This document shows positions 1 to 9,481 of a stretch of 64,000 nucleotides of DNA, piece by piece. Numbering within the stretch: the first letter of the stretch is position 1; the number at the start of each line of letters is the position of its first letter. Both the position numbers and the translations under genes were made by a program. The stretch comes from Balaenoptera acutorostrata (taxonomy: Eukaryota > Chordata > Mammalia > Artiodactyla > Balaenopteridae). The notes under the pieces are model-generated. The model saw only the letters and a program-made list of their open reading frames with translations. It was not told where the DNA came from and did no database searches. The stretch is taken from contig NC_080075.1 in assembly GCF_949987535.1 (NCBI RefSeq), positions 58,501,636 through 58,565,635 of the forward strand. The letters run 5' to 3'.

Positions 1-2014
1 GTGCAAACTTGGACCTGTTACCCAACCTCTGTGAGCACAACTTCCTTGTTTGTTAAATAAGGATACCTCCCTCCTGGTGGTGGGAGCAATAAGAGTTCAA
101 ACAGAAGGAAAGTGTTTGTTATTATCAGCTTCTTTCTGGCTTTCTTTGTGGCAGTCCCTGTGTTAGTATTCAAACCAAATCAAGTGGGGTAAAGGAAGAG
201 ATTTCATGATCTCTAGAGCCATAAACTGGAATGTTTTGAGCATCTGCTATGTGTTTAATTGTATGCTGATCTTCATGTGTATTTTCAGTTCTTTGAGGTT
301 TGAAAGATGCCGATTAATGGTATCTCTTCCCCATACAGACTCTAAACCAGTTGAGAACTACACAGGGGAGTCAGTAGAGATAAAAATAGAGATTGTATTA
401 TAGGTGAAGGCTGGACCAACACATGGCTCACACCGACAGCTAAAATGTACCTTCATGCCTCCCCCCAACTTTTTCTGTTTCCCAGTTTGAAGCCTGATTC
501 CAGGCTGCAGAGCCTAAGGGGCAGGTGTCCTGAGGGATTGACTTGGGGCTCTGAGGATAGTAACATTGATCCTTTGGCTGCTTCCGTGAGTCATGGGCTC
601 TATGTAGTGCTGGCCCTGCTGGAGGTTCACCAACTCTGTTTATTTCACCAGGAAGACCTACATCTCTGGAATGTTGGTGCTAATCCTCCAAATCTGTGCT
701 CTGCATGCACCATGAAACTTGTTGTCAATTCCGGTTTCTTTATAGCCACTTAAAGCTCTCTGACTGTACGCAAGTGAGTTAACGTATCTGTGCCTGGATT
801 CCTCACCTGTGAAGTAGGGATGGTAATACCCAACCCAAAGGATGCTGAAGGACTGGAGAGAAAGGACTTGCTTAGGGACCAGCACCTAATAGGTCCACTA
901 AGCCTGGTTCAACGCCCTGGAGAACTCAGCTTTCCATTCCAGACTCTGAGGCTTCTCCCTGTGTGCTGAGCAAGTCTCTTTGGGGGCCAAATGGTCACAG
1001 ACAGGTCTGTGGGCTGGAGTGGAGATGTGGATTTGAGAAAGATGAGGTCTCAGTAGAAGTGTGTCATTGAAAGATAAGCATTGGTGTATGGATGCATCCA
1101 CAGAGATTTATTGTCTGTGCGGTGGGATTTCAGTCCTACGTTTCAGGCCTCCTCCAGGTTGCGGGTGGGAGAGTTGTTAGCAGAAATGTCAACGCCCTGA
1201 GCCTCCCTTCAAACCCATATTTAGGACTGTCTAAGGCAAAATGGTGAAGTAAGCAGTGGTTTCCCCAAGGCACCCACTTCCTCTTTTCTGCACCCCATTC
1301 GACTCTTTTAGCACCCTTCCTCCATCCAGCTAAGAAAATGAGTCTCTGGAAAACGATTTCATGCTAACACAGAGGGCAGCAGAATATGAGCTAATTCCAG
1401 CCCCCCACCTGTCATTGTACGGCCTGTGAACTACAAACGGTTTTTACATTTTTAAATGGTTGGAAAAAATCAAAAGAAGAATATTATTTTGTGAAATAAA
1501 AATTACATGAAAGTCAAATTTTATTGTAACATAAATAAAGTTTTATTGGAACCTAGCCACAACCATTTGTTTACATATTGTCTATGGCTGCTTTCAGTCA
1601 GAGACCGTAAGACTCCCAAAGTCTAAAATATTTACCTTCTGGCCCTTTAAGAAAAAGTTTGCTGATGCCCTGCTCTTAAGATGTTAGAGAGTTAATGTGT
1701 TATGTGCTCAATGGGATTTGGTTCAGAGGAAGGGACAAAGCAGTGGAGTTCAGGCATTGTCAGCAGGCCTGCAGAGGAGACGCTGGGTGGGAAGATTTCG
1801 TGATATCCTTCCAGTTAGAAGGGCTGAGGGGAGATAGATGTCTAGTCTTGTAGGTGGGGCTGCTTCTGTCCACACTGGGATAGGGGGTATGGAAATGGTG
1901 GGATTCAGGCCTATGACTCATTCTAGCTGCACAGACAGCAGGATTCAGGAGTGGATTAATAACTCTTAGTGAGTGTATCCCAGTATCCCACCAGCTTCCC
2001 CTCTGCCAGGCTAG
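1..2014 (+). other. THADA: THADA intron, left part (no exon seen)
   Basis: This stretch lies upstream of a THADA exon that starts at 2831 in mid-codon, so it is intron continuing off the left edge. I see no open frame with good splice sites that looks like another THADA exon. It contains a hAT-type element near 1420-1673; the rest looks unique. The short open frames here show no codon structure or recognisable domain. Confidence 0.75.
1420..1673 (-). mobile_element. hAT-type MER DNA transposon remnant
   Basis: The right end reads AAAAAGTTTGCTGATGCCCTG and the body includes GTCTATGGCTGCTTTC and TATTTACCTTCTGGCCCTTT, which are hallmarks of a common non-autonomous hAT (Charlie-like) mammalian element. 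A second copy of the same family lies in the opposite orientation at about 42691-43013. I do not assign a subfamily name. The element is old, with many substitutions and the outer left terminus lost. Confidence 0.7.
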
Positions 2015-2029
2015 TGGCAGTGATTTTCC

Positions 2030-2725
2030 TTTTTTTTTTTTGGGCTGCGTTGGGTCTTCGTTGCTGCGCGCGGGCTTTCTCTAGTTGCGGTGAGCAGTGG
2101 CTACTCTTCGTTGCGGTGCGCGGGCTTCTCGTTGCGGTGGCTTCTCTTGTTGCGGAGCATGGGCTCTAGGTGGGCGGGCTTCAGTAGCTGCAGCACGCGG
2201 GCTCGGTAGTTGTGGCTCGCGGGCTCTAGAGTGCACAGGCTTCAGTAGTTGCAGCGCGTGGGCACAGTAGTTACGGCGTGTGGGCTCTAGGGCGTGCAGG
2301 CTTCAGTAGTTGTGGCGCACGGGCTCAGTAGTTGTGGCTCGCAGGCTCTAGAGCACAGGCTCAGCAGTTGTGGTGCACGGGCTTAGTTGCTCCGTGGCAT
2401 GTGGGACCTTCCCGGACCAGGGATCAAGCCCGTGTCCCCTGCATTGGTAAGGCAGATTCATTCATTCATTCATTCATTCATTCATTTATGGCTGTGGTGG
2501 CTTCTCTTTGTTGCTCAGCACAGGCTCTAGGCGCGTGGGCTTCAGTAGTTGTAACACGTGGGCTCAGCAGTTGTGGCTCGCGGGCTCTAGAGCGCAGGCT
2601 CAGTAGTTGTCGCGCACAGGCTTAGTTGCTCCGTGGCATGTGGGATCTTCCTGGACCAGGGCTCAAACCCGTGCCCGCTGCATTGGCAGGCGGATTCTTA
2701 ACCACTGTGCAACCAGGGAAGTCCC
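2030..2725 (-). mobile_element. Dimeric CHR-type SINE in THADA intron
   Basis: Read on the minus strand this is a tRNA-derived cetacean-type SINE. The head is at about 2725 (complement of CCAGGGAAGTCC), the body is GC-rich with repeated ACAACTACTGAG-like units, and the A-tail (T-run on +) is at 2030. Two partial units are joined head to tail: the left unit (about 2030-2457) lacks its first ~30 bases, and a tract of ATTC repeats at 2458-2487 separates it from the right unit (to 2725). Only one pair of flanking duplications is present: TGGCAGTGATTTTCC at 2015-2029 and TGGCAGTGGTTTTACC at 2726-2741. The left unit also has extra internal copies of the CAGTAGTTG module. Confidence 0.9.
2458..2487. 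repeat. (ATTC)n microsatellite inside SINE dimer
   Basis: About seven tandem ATTC units form the junction between the two SINE units. On the SINE strand this is a GAAT tract, consistent with an expanded tail of one unit fused to the truncated head of the other. Confidence 0.9.
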
Positions 2726-2830
2726 TGGCAGTGGTTTTACCTGAAGCCTTTAATGTTCCTGGAGTCCTGCACAACCTCCCCAGTTGGCCCTGAGCAGCAC
2801 ATTCATGGCTCACCTCTCTCATTTCCACAG

Positions 2831-3000
2831 AATTTGCCTTCTGCCGGGTGGACGCCTCCATCGCACTGGATCTGGCCCTGGCTGTGCTGTGTGACCTGCT
2901 CCAGCAGTGGGACCAGCTGGCCCCTGGACTCCCAGTCCTGCTAGGATGGCTGTTGGGGGAGGGTGATGACCTCATGGCCTGTGTGGAGAGCGTGCATCAG
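2831..3000 (+). CDS. THADA: THADA penultimate coding exon
   Basis: The exon is bounded by a pyrimidine-rich acceptor ending TTTCCACAG at 2830 and a CAG|GTAATC donor at 3000/3001. It begins inside a codon (two bases, AA, complete a codon from the previous exon) and ends on a codon boundary. The reading contains FAFCRVDASIALDLALAV and ends CVESVHQ, a helical leucine-rich sequence that I recognise as the C-terminal region of THADA. THADA is a large armadillo/HEAT-like protein related to yeast Trm732, which works with the Trm7/FTSJ1 methyltransferase in 2'-O-methylation at tRNA position 32. The fly protein has been linked to SERCA and energy balance. The first ~90% of the gene lies off the left edge. 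The gene identity is supported by the following exon and by ZFP36L2 next door. Confidence 0.88.
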
Positions 3001-4077
3001 GTAATCCTGGGGTGTCAGGGCAGTGGAGGTGGGTGGGAGTGATCCTACACCCACCGGATGCAGCACTTACAGGCTTACATGGGCTTGATGTGCCTGCTGA
3101 AAGTGTGCTTCTGGGTGCTCAGGTTACAGAGCAGTAAGCAATTAGGGAGTCTCCAAATGGCCCCAGCAGCCCGAGGGTGCTGCTGGGGCAGCTCTCGTGC
3201 TGGCTGTGGAGTTCCAACAGTAAGCCTTCCGATCAGTGTGGGGAGGGGTCTTTGAAAGAGGCCCCTTGGAAGTTGAGAGTTTAATTATGGAGAATGCTTA
3301 TTCGTCAACACTGGAGTGACCAGGGGCTCCCCATGGTTAGGTCTGAAGGTGAAACACTTCCAGAGAATCAGGGTCCTTCCAGGGTCTCTGCCGCTTGAAG
3401 AAAACTATGAGCCCCTCCAGGTGGGGGTCAGTCAACAGATAGGGAAACTGAGGACCCAGATAAGCAGTAAAAGCATCTTGAGAACTGAAATTCCTCTCTG
3501 CCAGTGTCTGACTCAGCTGGCCTTCTTGGCATCCCCAGCAGGCCAATAGTTCAAAAAGCAGCCTGTTTATGGGAAATTAGGAGACAAGATAAAGTGTCTG
3601 TGATAAAATGACCTTGAAAATCCCCAGCATTATAGAAATTTGGTTTCATACTGAGAGACTAGTGTCTCATGTTTGTCAATTCTTCGCTCTTTGCTGCTCA
3701 GATCTCCCTTCCTCCCTCCTCTCTGATTTCTAGATGCACCTTCAGGTCTAGGGCCCCCTCCTGTGTTGAGGTCCCCTTTTCAGCACCAAGCCCCCAAAAT
3801 ATCTTGGCTGAGAACCACAAACACATCTTTATCAAAGGTCATGTTAAGTCTGGGGGAAAAAAATTTCTCTCCAGTGGAGAAGTACAACGAGTGAAAATAG
3901 AAGGTGACCTTCAAGGCTGCAAGTGCTGTGTGTACAGGGGTGTTGACAGGCGAGAGTGGGCCCTCTGTCAGGTGGGGAGGGGACACACTGCTTCTGCATC
4001 TGCCAGGACTCTGCTCTGGACTGGGGCCAGTCAGCATCCCCTGTAAGGTTGACTTTTGGCTTTTTAATCGGACTTAG
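3001..4077 (+). other. THADA: THADA last intron
   Basis: This 1,077 bp intron runs from a GTAATC donor to the acceptor TTAATCGGACTTAG before 4078. It joins two exons at a codon boundary (phase 0). It contains no obvious young transposon and no gene. Several overlapping open frames around 3670-4046 are chance readings with no domain content. Confidence 0.85.
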
Positions 4078-4434
4078 GTGGAAGAAGACTACCTGTTTGA
4101 AAAAACAGAAGTCAACTTTTGGGCTGAGACCCTGATCTTCATGAAATACCTCTACAAGCACCTCTTCCGCCTCCTCTCCAAGTCCAGCTGGTGTCCCCTC
4201 AGCCCCGAGAGGCTCTGTCATCTTCAGAGGACAGCGTCAGAGCAATGCCACCTCCTTTCCCAACTCTTCAGAGAGCTGCCACCAACTGCTGAGTTTTTGA
4301 AGACGGCGGAGTTCACGAGACTGCGCGTTCGGGAGGAAAGGGCTTTGGCTTGCCTGAGGCTACTGGCGTTTCTGGAAGGAAAGGAAGGGGAAGACACCCA
4401 GTTCTCAGGGCTTTGGACTCCCCTGCAGCAGTGA
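4078..4434 (+). CDS. THADA: THADA terminal coding exon (C-terminus)
   Basis: The last exon opens VEEDYLFEKTEVNFWAETL directly after VHQ of the previous exon and encodes 118 residues before TGA at 4432-4434. The segment is helical and rich in Leu, Glu and Cys (for example HLQRTASEQCHLLSQLFREL), as expected for the end of the THADA ARM-like superhelix. The tail is odd. As I remember the human protein, it continues past the GKEGEDT stretch into a sequence resembling DSYAESRQLTLPRTEAAC. Here the frame instead reads LWTPLQQ and stops, while the +1 frame at 4416-4472 reads NQLTLPRTETAC and then TGA. A single-base loss near 4411-4416 would explain this. It could be a real lineage change or a sequencing error, so the exact C-terminus is less certain than the gene identity. 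Confidence 0.88.
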   Translation: MEEDYLFEKTEVNFWAETLIFMKYLYKHLFRLLSKSSWCPLSPERLCHLQRTASEQCHLLSQLFRELPPTAEFLKTAEFTRLRVREERALACLRLLAFLEGKEGEDTQFSGLWTPLQQ

Positions 4435-5210
4435 ATCAGTTAACTCTTCCAAGAACAGAAACGGCTTGTTGAAGAAAGAAGACTTGTGGGGTTGGGGGTA
4501 GGGTGGATTGTTCCCCCAGTCAATCCGCAGGAAAATGTTGAACAGAAACTTAAGCATCTTCTCCCCTTCACAACTCCCCCACTTCTGTGAGTCTAGTCTT
4601 CTGTCCTACAGAGGACTTTTTCTTCAGTTCAGTCATTCAAGGCAGCCTCGTTTATTGCAGCTACTGTAGGAAGTGAGGCTACCACATTGAATATTGACTC
4701 TGTTCCCAGGTGCAGGCCACCTGCAGGCCTGAATTAGCCTTTTTCATCCCCCAGGACCTCCAGTGTCCAACCAGAGCCGGCCTACATTTTTCTCTGAATT
4801 GACTACACAGAGTTGGGTTTTAACACATGATTTTCCCCCCCTTTTCTGGCTAGTTGTAGGAGCTGGATTAGTTGGCAAACAGCCCACTTGGTCAGAATTC
4901 CAAATTTTATTCGATTTTAGCAAAGGCAGGAATATGTTCCAAATGTTGGCTCCTGGGAGAATCAAGGATCGACTTCATACAAATAATTGTTTTTACTGTC
5001 TGCATGTTTAAGCCTTCAGTGACCTACACATGCCATCCTAATTATTAAAAGAGCCATTAAGAGCTCCTACCCACCTCTCCCCACCATAAAAAGTATTTGT
5101 GCTATTGTTAGGAAAACAGATTCACCACCCAGTGAAATCATAGACTCTTGGCTGTTAGAAGGAACCTGGGGCAAGGAGAGTCAGAATAAATGACTTATTT
5201 GATGCCTACA
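4435..5210 (+). other. THADA: THADA 3' UTR
   Basis: Unique, AT-rich sequence follows the THADA stop. The first candidate poly(A) signal is ATTAAA at 5044-5049, and a canonical AATAAA lies at 5185-5190, followed by T/GT-rich sequence. Either would give a 3' UTR of roughly 0.6-0.8 kb. The end is inferred from the signals. Confidence 0.6.
5185..5190 (+). promoter_or_regulatory. THADA: Candidate THADA poly(A) signal
   Basis: A canonical AATAAA lies about 750 bases after the THADA stop, with T-rich and GT-containing sequence downstream (5200-5240). ATTAAA at 5044 is a weaker alternative. Confidence 0.5.
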
Positions 5211-7330
5211 CTGTTTACTGTCATTTTCTTGGTGGCAGTAACAAGAAGATTCTTATTTAAGATGCCAGAAAACTTTTATCCATTTCAGTGATTTAACCTG
5301 GAAACCTTAAGGGTTTTCTGCTTTTCTAAGTCCAGCCCTCCCCTCTTCCTCAGACACCCAGCAGGTGTCGCTCTTGCATACGTTTTGCTGCTAGTTTTGT
5401 TTTTCACTGGCTTACCAGTTTTAATTTATAATTTCAGAGTAAGTGTTACCCAAAGACAGTTATCTTGAAATTCATAGCTTGGATGGGTCATAGCCTCATC
5501 CACGTTCATTTTTCATCCTAGTTATCTGAAAAAACCATTTCAGTAATCCTATGTACACTTGGCCCAGCTTTTTAGGGTCTGTAAATACTTCTCGGGTGAG
5601 CAATCCGAATTATTTTATTGATGTTTGAGGGTCTGGAGGGGCAGTTTAGAGGGGAGAGGGTTTGATATGATCATTTCCTACTACAGAAAGACTTATATTT
5701 CAAATGTAATTTGTTTCTCTTTGAAAGAAAACCACCTAACACTAAAAAATAGAGCCTACTAGAAGAATAGAGAAAGGTCTGTGTAGGAAGAAGCAAGGAA
5801 AGAAGTTAACTTAGTGTCCAAAGTTTTGCCCTGAAGAGACAGGAAATTCCCTGGTGGTTTTGCACTACTCAGCTCAAAATGTGTTTTCTGTGATCCTGAA
5901 TTAATAACCTGGTTAGGCATCTGTGTAGCCCACACTTGATGGAAAGTTGCCAACTGAACATTTCTTTTTGTTCTGAGAAGACGTGGCTGGTGAGAAGTCA
6001 GGGAATTGTTGGTACAATGTGGTGATAACCATGGTAGAATAATTATGAAACCGGCTCCAGCAAAGCCCAGCTCACTGGAAAAGGCCAGCATTCCTTTTTT
6101 CTCCATTTAAAATGAAATAAAAGCAGTTACATAATAATAAAAATATTTTCTACCAGCAGGTACTCTGTACCAAAGCATGTACCATAGCATGTTTACATGT
6201 TAGCTCCAAAGTCCTTCTACCAAGCCTGCAAAGTGGGTGTTCTCATAGCTGTTGAGAATTACCCCAGATTTTGATTTTGGCTGGTTGTAGCCAGCCTGAG
6301 AGCACAGGAGAGACAGATGTTTCCACTGGTTTTTGTATCTGAAATCTTGTCACTGACCTCCAATAGCAGTGGTGAGGGAAATTGCTGTTTCACACTTTCC
6401 TGATGCATTCCCACGGGAAACTCAGAATACCCCACTGTCGGGGCCATCCTCAGACTCTTGTGCTGTGGTTCATTTCAACAAAGAAAACAGCATCAGGGTT
6501 CTTGGGTATTCTAGGCTGTGTCAGCCATGGTTGCCCAGCCTTGTCTACGGGCCAGTGTAGGCCGGGTGGCAAGAGTGAAGCAGTCACTTCTTCTGAGGTC
6601 ACTGCCCTTGGCTCCAAGCTCGAGGGTCCAAGATTTGGTGACCCCTCAGCACTGCATTCACGGTTCTGTAGACCTCCACCCATCTGGCCATACTCCAGAG
6701 GCCTGGCTTTCTCCATTTTTATGCTTTGTCAATTTGTTTTAATAAATAAGATGGAGTATACTTATCTTTTAAAAACCTTAACAGATAACTCATTTGCACC
6801 TTGACAAAGGTGAGAGATGAGTAAAGCAGGAATTATCTTAGTTTTACAAAGAAACCCAGGTGCCAAAGTGATTTTGTGATTTGCCTAAAATCACATGGCT
6901 TATAAGGGACAGGGCCTGAACTCCAGCCCTGTGTTTCTGATCCTGAAGTCCTTGCAGCCCTATGCTGACTCCAGCTCCCTGGGTGGGTGAGGAGTCCAGC
7001 AATGGGCTCTGCGTGCAAGCTGAACTCTAAAGAGTAGGTCTCCTGAGTGACAGGCCTGGCTCATTCCCTCCCAGGGTAACTGAGAGAGGGAATGAGCGCC
7101 GCCGAATGGAAGTAAGCACAAGGAAACAGCCAGAAACAAGATCAACTGGGCAAGGAAGGGGGCGTGGGTCTCGGGAGCTTCTTTCCCTGGCGGGTACTGG
7201 ACCTTCCAACTTAGGCCCAATTACAGCCTAGGCTGCCAGGTGTGCGAAATCATGGGCCCCGCTCCAGCTTTTTTGGCAGCATATCCGTAGACGCAGAGTG
7301 AGAAGTGTCCTGGATCGGACTCCAGATCTG
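5211..7330. other. THADA-ZFP36L2 intergenic spacer
   Basis: This is mostly unique sequence between the end of THADA and the ZFP36L2 CpG island. A MIR-like remnant in reverse orientation lies near 6825-6960 (ATTATCTTAGTTTTACAAAG through GGGACAGGGCCTGAACTCCAG). No coding exon is supported. In human a long non-coding RNA runs divergently from the ZFP36L2 promoter in this interval; the sequence alone does not show whether one is transcribed here. Confidence 0.6.
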
Positions 7331-8128
7331 CCCCAGTGGGGCTGACAGTGGCTTTAGCTGCACTGGGCGCTAGGGGGGGGTGTCTGCCCCGTACCCGGAG
7401 GGCGCCCGTTGGCAAAGAGCATTTCCCAACGCGGGCTTCTGGGGTGTGGGGCTGGCGAGAGAAGGAAACCGGGGCGAGCCCACCAGGCGCATCCTCGGTG
7501 CCTAGCCCAGCCTGGCTGCGGGTCGGCCTAAGCCGGAGCCCTCAGCCCACAACGAGTTAAGGCGGGGCGCGGCGCCCTCAACGGCCCGGGAGTTAAGGGG
7601 CTAGGAGGGCGCGCCAGGCCAAGGCTGCGGCGGGCGGGAGCCTCGGCTGGCAGCTGTACCACAACCCCCAGGAGGGCTGGGGAAAGCCGGACAGACCAGC
7701 AGACGGACGAGGCGTTGGGAAGTGCCTCCATGCCTGCGCGGCTCTCCTGGCCTTTCCTTCCGTCCTCCCAGCCGGCTCCCCCGCCCGGGACGCCCCGCGC
7801 CACTCCGCGCCTTTGGCCCTGGCTCAAGGTCTTGTGATGTGATTAGCAAAGCCAGCGCCTTGTCCTCAGACACTCAGCCCTGCCCGGCAGGGCTCGGCGC
7901 TCAAGCCCTGTTTACTGCAGGCTGGGCGGGAAGAGGGGCGGAGGAACCGGCCCAGGCTCCTCCGGGCGAGACTGCCCTGGCAGCCGCCCGCGTGGCCGCT
8001 CGGGCCCCCACCCCCACCGCGTCTCCACGTGCAGTCGGGATGGAGCCACTACCGGTCAGACTCGGGCCCAGAGTCCCCGCCCCCCGGCCGGAGCACCCTT
8101 AGCAAAAACAGCCGGGCTGCGTGGACGG

Positions 8129-8172
8129 TTGCAATATTCTTGCATTTTGCAATTCCCGCGCCCAATATAAAA
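8129..8172 (+). promoter_or_regulatory. TTGCA-rich C/EBP-like block with CCAATATAAAA
   Basis: Three TTGCA motifs occur in 26 bases: TTGCAATATT at 8129, TTGCATTT at 8140 and TTGCAATT at 8147. CCAATATAAAA follows at about 8163. It is an AT-rich island inside a GC-rich promoter, about 430 bp upstream of the main TATA box. The motifs resemble C/EBP or octamer-class sites and the ATATAAAA could serve an alternative start. Function is inferred from motifs only. Confidence 0.4.
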
Positions 8173-8256
8173 CCGAGGGTGGGAGATAAAAGCTCCGCAA
8201 TTTCGCCTAGCAGGACCGGGCGGGGAAAGACACGTCCGGGGCTGCAGAAACCCGGC

Positions 8257-8281
8257 CACGTTAAACGTGCAGGGGATTTCC
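8257..8281 (+). promoter_or_regulatory. Palindrome plus kappaB site in ZFP36L2 promoter
   Basis: A perfect 13-bp palindrome, CACGTT-A-AACGTG (8257-8269), is followed two bases later by GGGGATTTCC (8272-8281), which fits the NF-kappaB consensus exactly. It lies about 300 bp upstream of the TATA box. ZFP36-family genes are inducible by growth and inflammatory signals, so a kappaB site is plausible, but occupancy is not shown by sequence. Confidence 0.5.
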
Positions 8282-8428
8282 AACAGTACAGCCCCAGAGG
8301 AGGGGAGCCGTACCTTCCCGCCGCCACCCAGCAGCACCCATCTGGGCCGAGCTCTCCACACCGCCCTGGGCGCCCCAGCGGCCAGCCCCGCCCCGAGGCC
8401 TCTCCGCCCCCTCCCCCAGAGGAAAAAA

Positions 8429-8470
8429 ATTGGCGGCGGCCAATGGGAGGCCAGGAAGGCGCCTGACGTC
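8429..8470 (+). promoter_or_regulatory. ZFP36L2: Proximal promoter: paired CCAAT boxes and CRE-like site
   Basis: An inverted CCAAT (ATTGG, 8429-8433) and a direct CCAAT (8440-8444) lie 11 bp apart and would suit NF-Y. TGACGTCC at 8464-8471 is one base from the full cAMP-response element. GC boxes occur on both sides. All sit 100-145 bp upstream of the TATA box, the usual position for proximal elements. Confidence 0.6.
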
Positions 8471-8571
8471 CGCAAGCCGGCGGGCGGCGTTGCCTGGAGA
8501 CCCCGGCGGGGTCAGCCTTCTGTTCCCTCCCCGCGGCAGGCCCGCCCCGCCGCTGCCGCGCTCCGGGGCTC

Positions 8572-8578
8572 TATATAG
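8572..8578 (+). promoter_or_regulatory. ZFP36L2: ZFP36L2 TATA box
   Basis: TATATAG sits in a GC-rich setting about 320 bp upstream of the start codon. It predicts transcription initiation near 8600, close to GAGTTCCAGCAG, giving a 5' UTR of about 300 nt. TATA-plus-CpG-island promoters are typical of immediate-early genes such as this family. Confidence 0.75.
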
Positions 8579-8599
8579 GGCGCGCGCTCTCGGGCGGCT

Positions 8600-8898
8600 G
8601 AGTTCCAGCAGTCCGCGAGCTGCCGTCGGCTCCGCGCGGGGGGGGCGGGCCGGGCACCCCGGGGCGCGGAGGAGCGCTCTAGCTTCACTCTCCTCTCCCC
8701 CCACTCTGCACTCCCGGGCACCCTCAAACCAGTTCAAGCTGCTGCCCCCGCTGCCTCTTTTCTCGCCCCCCAGCAAACTTTCGGTCCCTCCCCCGCCCCT
8801 CGGCCGTTATTCGTCGTGGCTCAAGCCCGCCCGCGCCGCCCCGAGGGCTCCTCCGGACCTCCCAGCCTGCAGCTCCGACCATTACAGGATCCAGAAAC
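8600..8898 (+). other. ZFP36L2: ZFP36L2 5' UTR
   Basis: About 300 nt run from the predicted start site downstream of the TATA box to the ATG at 8899. The sequence is GC- and C-rich, and I see no ATG in the + strand before 8899. The start point is inferred from TATA spacing. Confidence 0.6.
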
Positions 8899-8949
8899 AT
8901 GTCGACCACACTTCTGTCCGCCTTCTACGATATCGACTTCTTGTGCAAG
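8899..8949 (+). CDS. ZFP36L2: ZFP36L2 coding exon 1 (17 residues)
   Basis: The exon reads MSTTLLSAFYDIDFLCK and stops at a CAAG|GTACGC donor (8949/8950) in phase 0. This short first coding exon followed by one large exon is the standard structure of ZFP36-family genes. The N-terminal hydrophobic-acidic stretch is conserved in TIS11 proteins and contributes to export or decay activity. The ATG at 8899 is chosen because it begins the known family sequence and splices in frame to exon 2; the context AAACATGT is moderate. The start codon lies about 300 nt downstream of the predicted transcription start. Confidence 0.96.
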
Positions 8950-9481
8950 GTACGCGGAGAAGCAGGGAGGGAGGAGGACGGGCAAGCAGGAAGCCCTTCG
9001 AGTTTTCAGGCTTGGCCTTCTGTCCTCGGCTTCGGGGGTCCTCTTCCCGCCTTGACTTTTTGGGCTCGGGGAAAATGCCGGAGTTTGCAGTGTGTGCTCG
9101 AACCTTGTGGACGGGGAGAAGGAGCGGGGAGGAAGGGCAGGAGAGAGTCGCTGTAGCTGTTTAGTTTCTCCGCAGCCGACCACAGCCACGCTTGCCCGGG
9201 GCTTCCCGGACGGGGTTTGCGCCGCCCAGGCCGGCGGCCCACGCCTGAGGATCACATGTCGCAACCCAGCGCGGCCTAGGGTGGAGAGTCCGGCTCCTCC
9301 CAACGCGAACTTGATTCTTGTGCGCGTGTAAGGGTGGAGGTTGGGGGCCGAGTCGAGATCCGAAAAAAAAAAAAAGAATTGGAGGGCTGGAAGTGGTTCT
9401 TCTGCAACGCACTCCAACGCATCCCTCTCCTCTTCCTTTTCCCACTTTTCATCCCTTCCCCGCTACCCTCCTTTTTGGCAG
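8950..9481 (+). other. ZFP36L2: ZFP36L2 intron
   Basis: This is the single 532-bp intron, with a GTACGC donor and an acceptor ending CTTTTTGGCAG at 9481 preceded by a long pyrimidine tract (9421-9475). It contains a 13-base A-run at 9362-9374. The open frame from 9341 into exon 2 is intron read-through, not an alternative start with family support. Confidence 0.93.

Noticed and set aside
5211..7330. A divergent non-coding RNA known upstream of human ZFP36L2
   Set aside because: Position is plausible, but exons and ends cannot be fixed from sequence alone, so no RNA feature was called.
8430..9164. 244-codon open frame over the ZFP36L2 promoter and exon 1
   Set aside because: Proline/arginine/alanine-rich reading in the wrong frame relative to the real ATG, explained by the CpG island.
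9341..9481. Open frame extending ZFP36L2 exon 2 upstream by 47 codons
   Set aside because: It runs through the pyrimidine tract and acceptor of a clear intron; the family N-terminus is in exon 1 at 8899.
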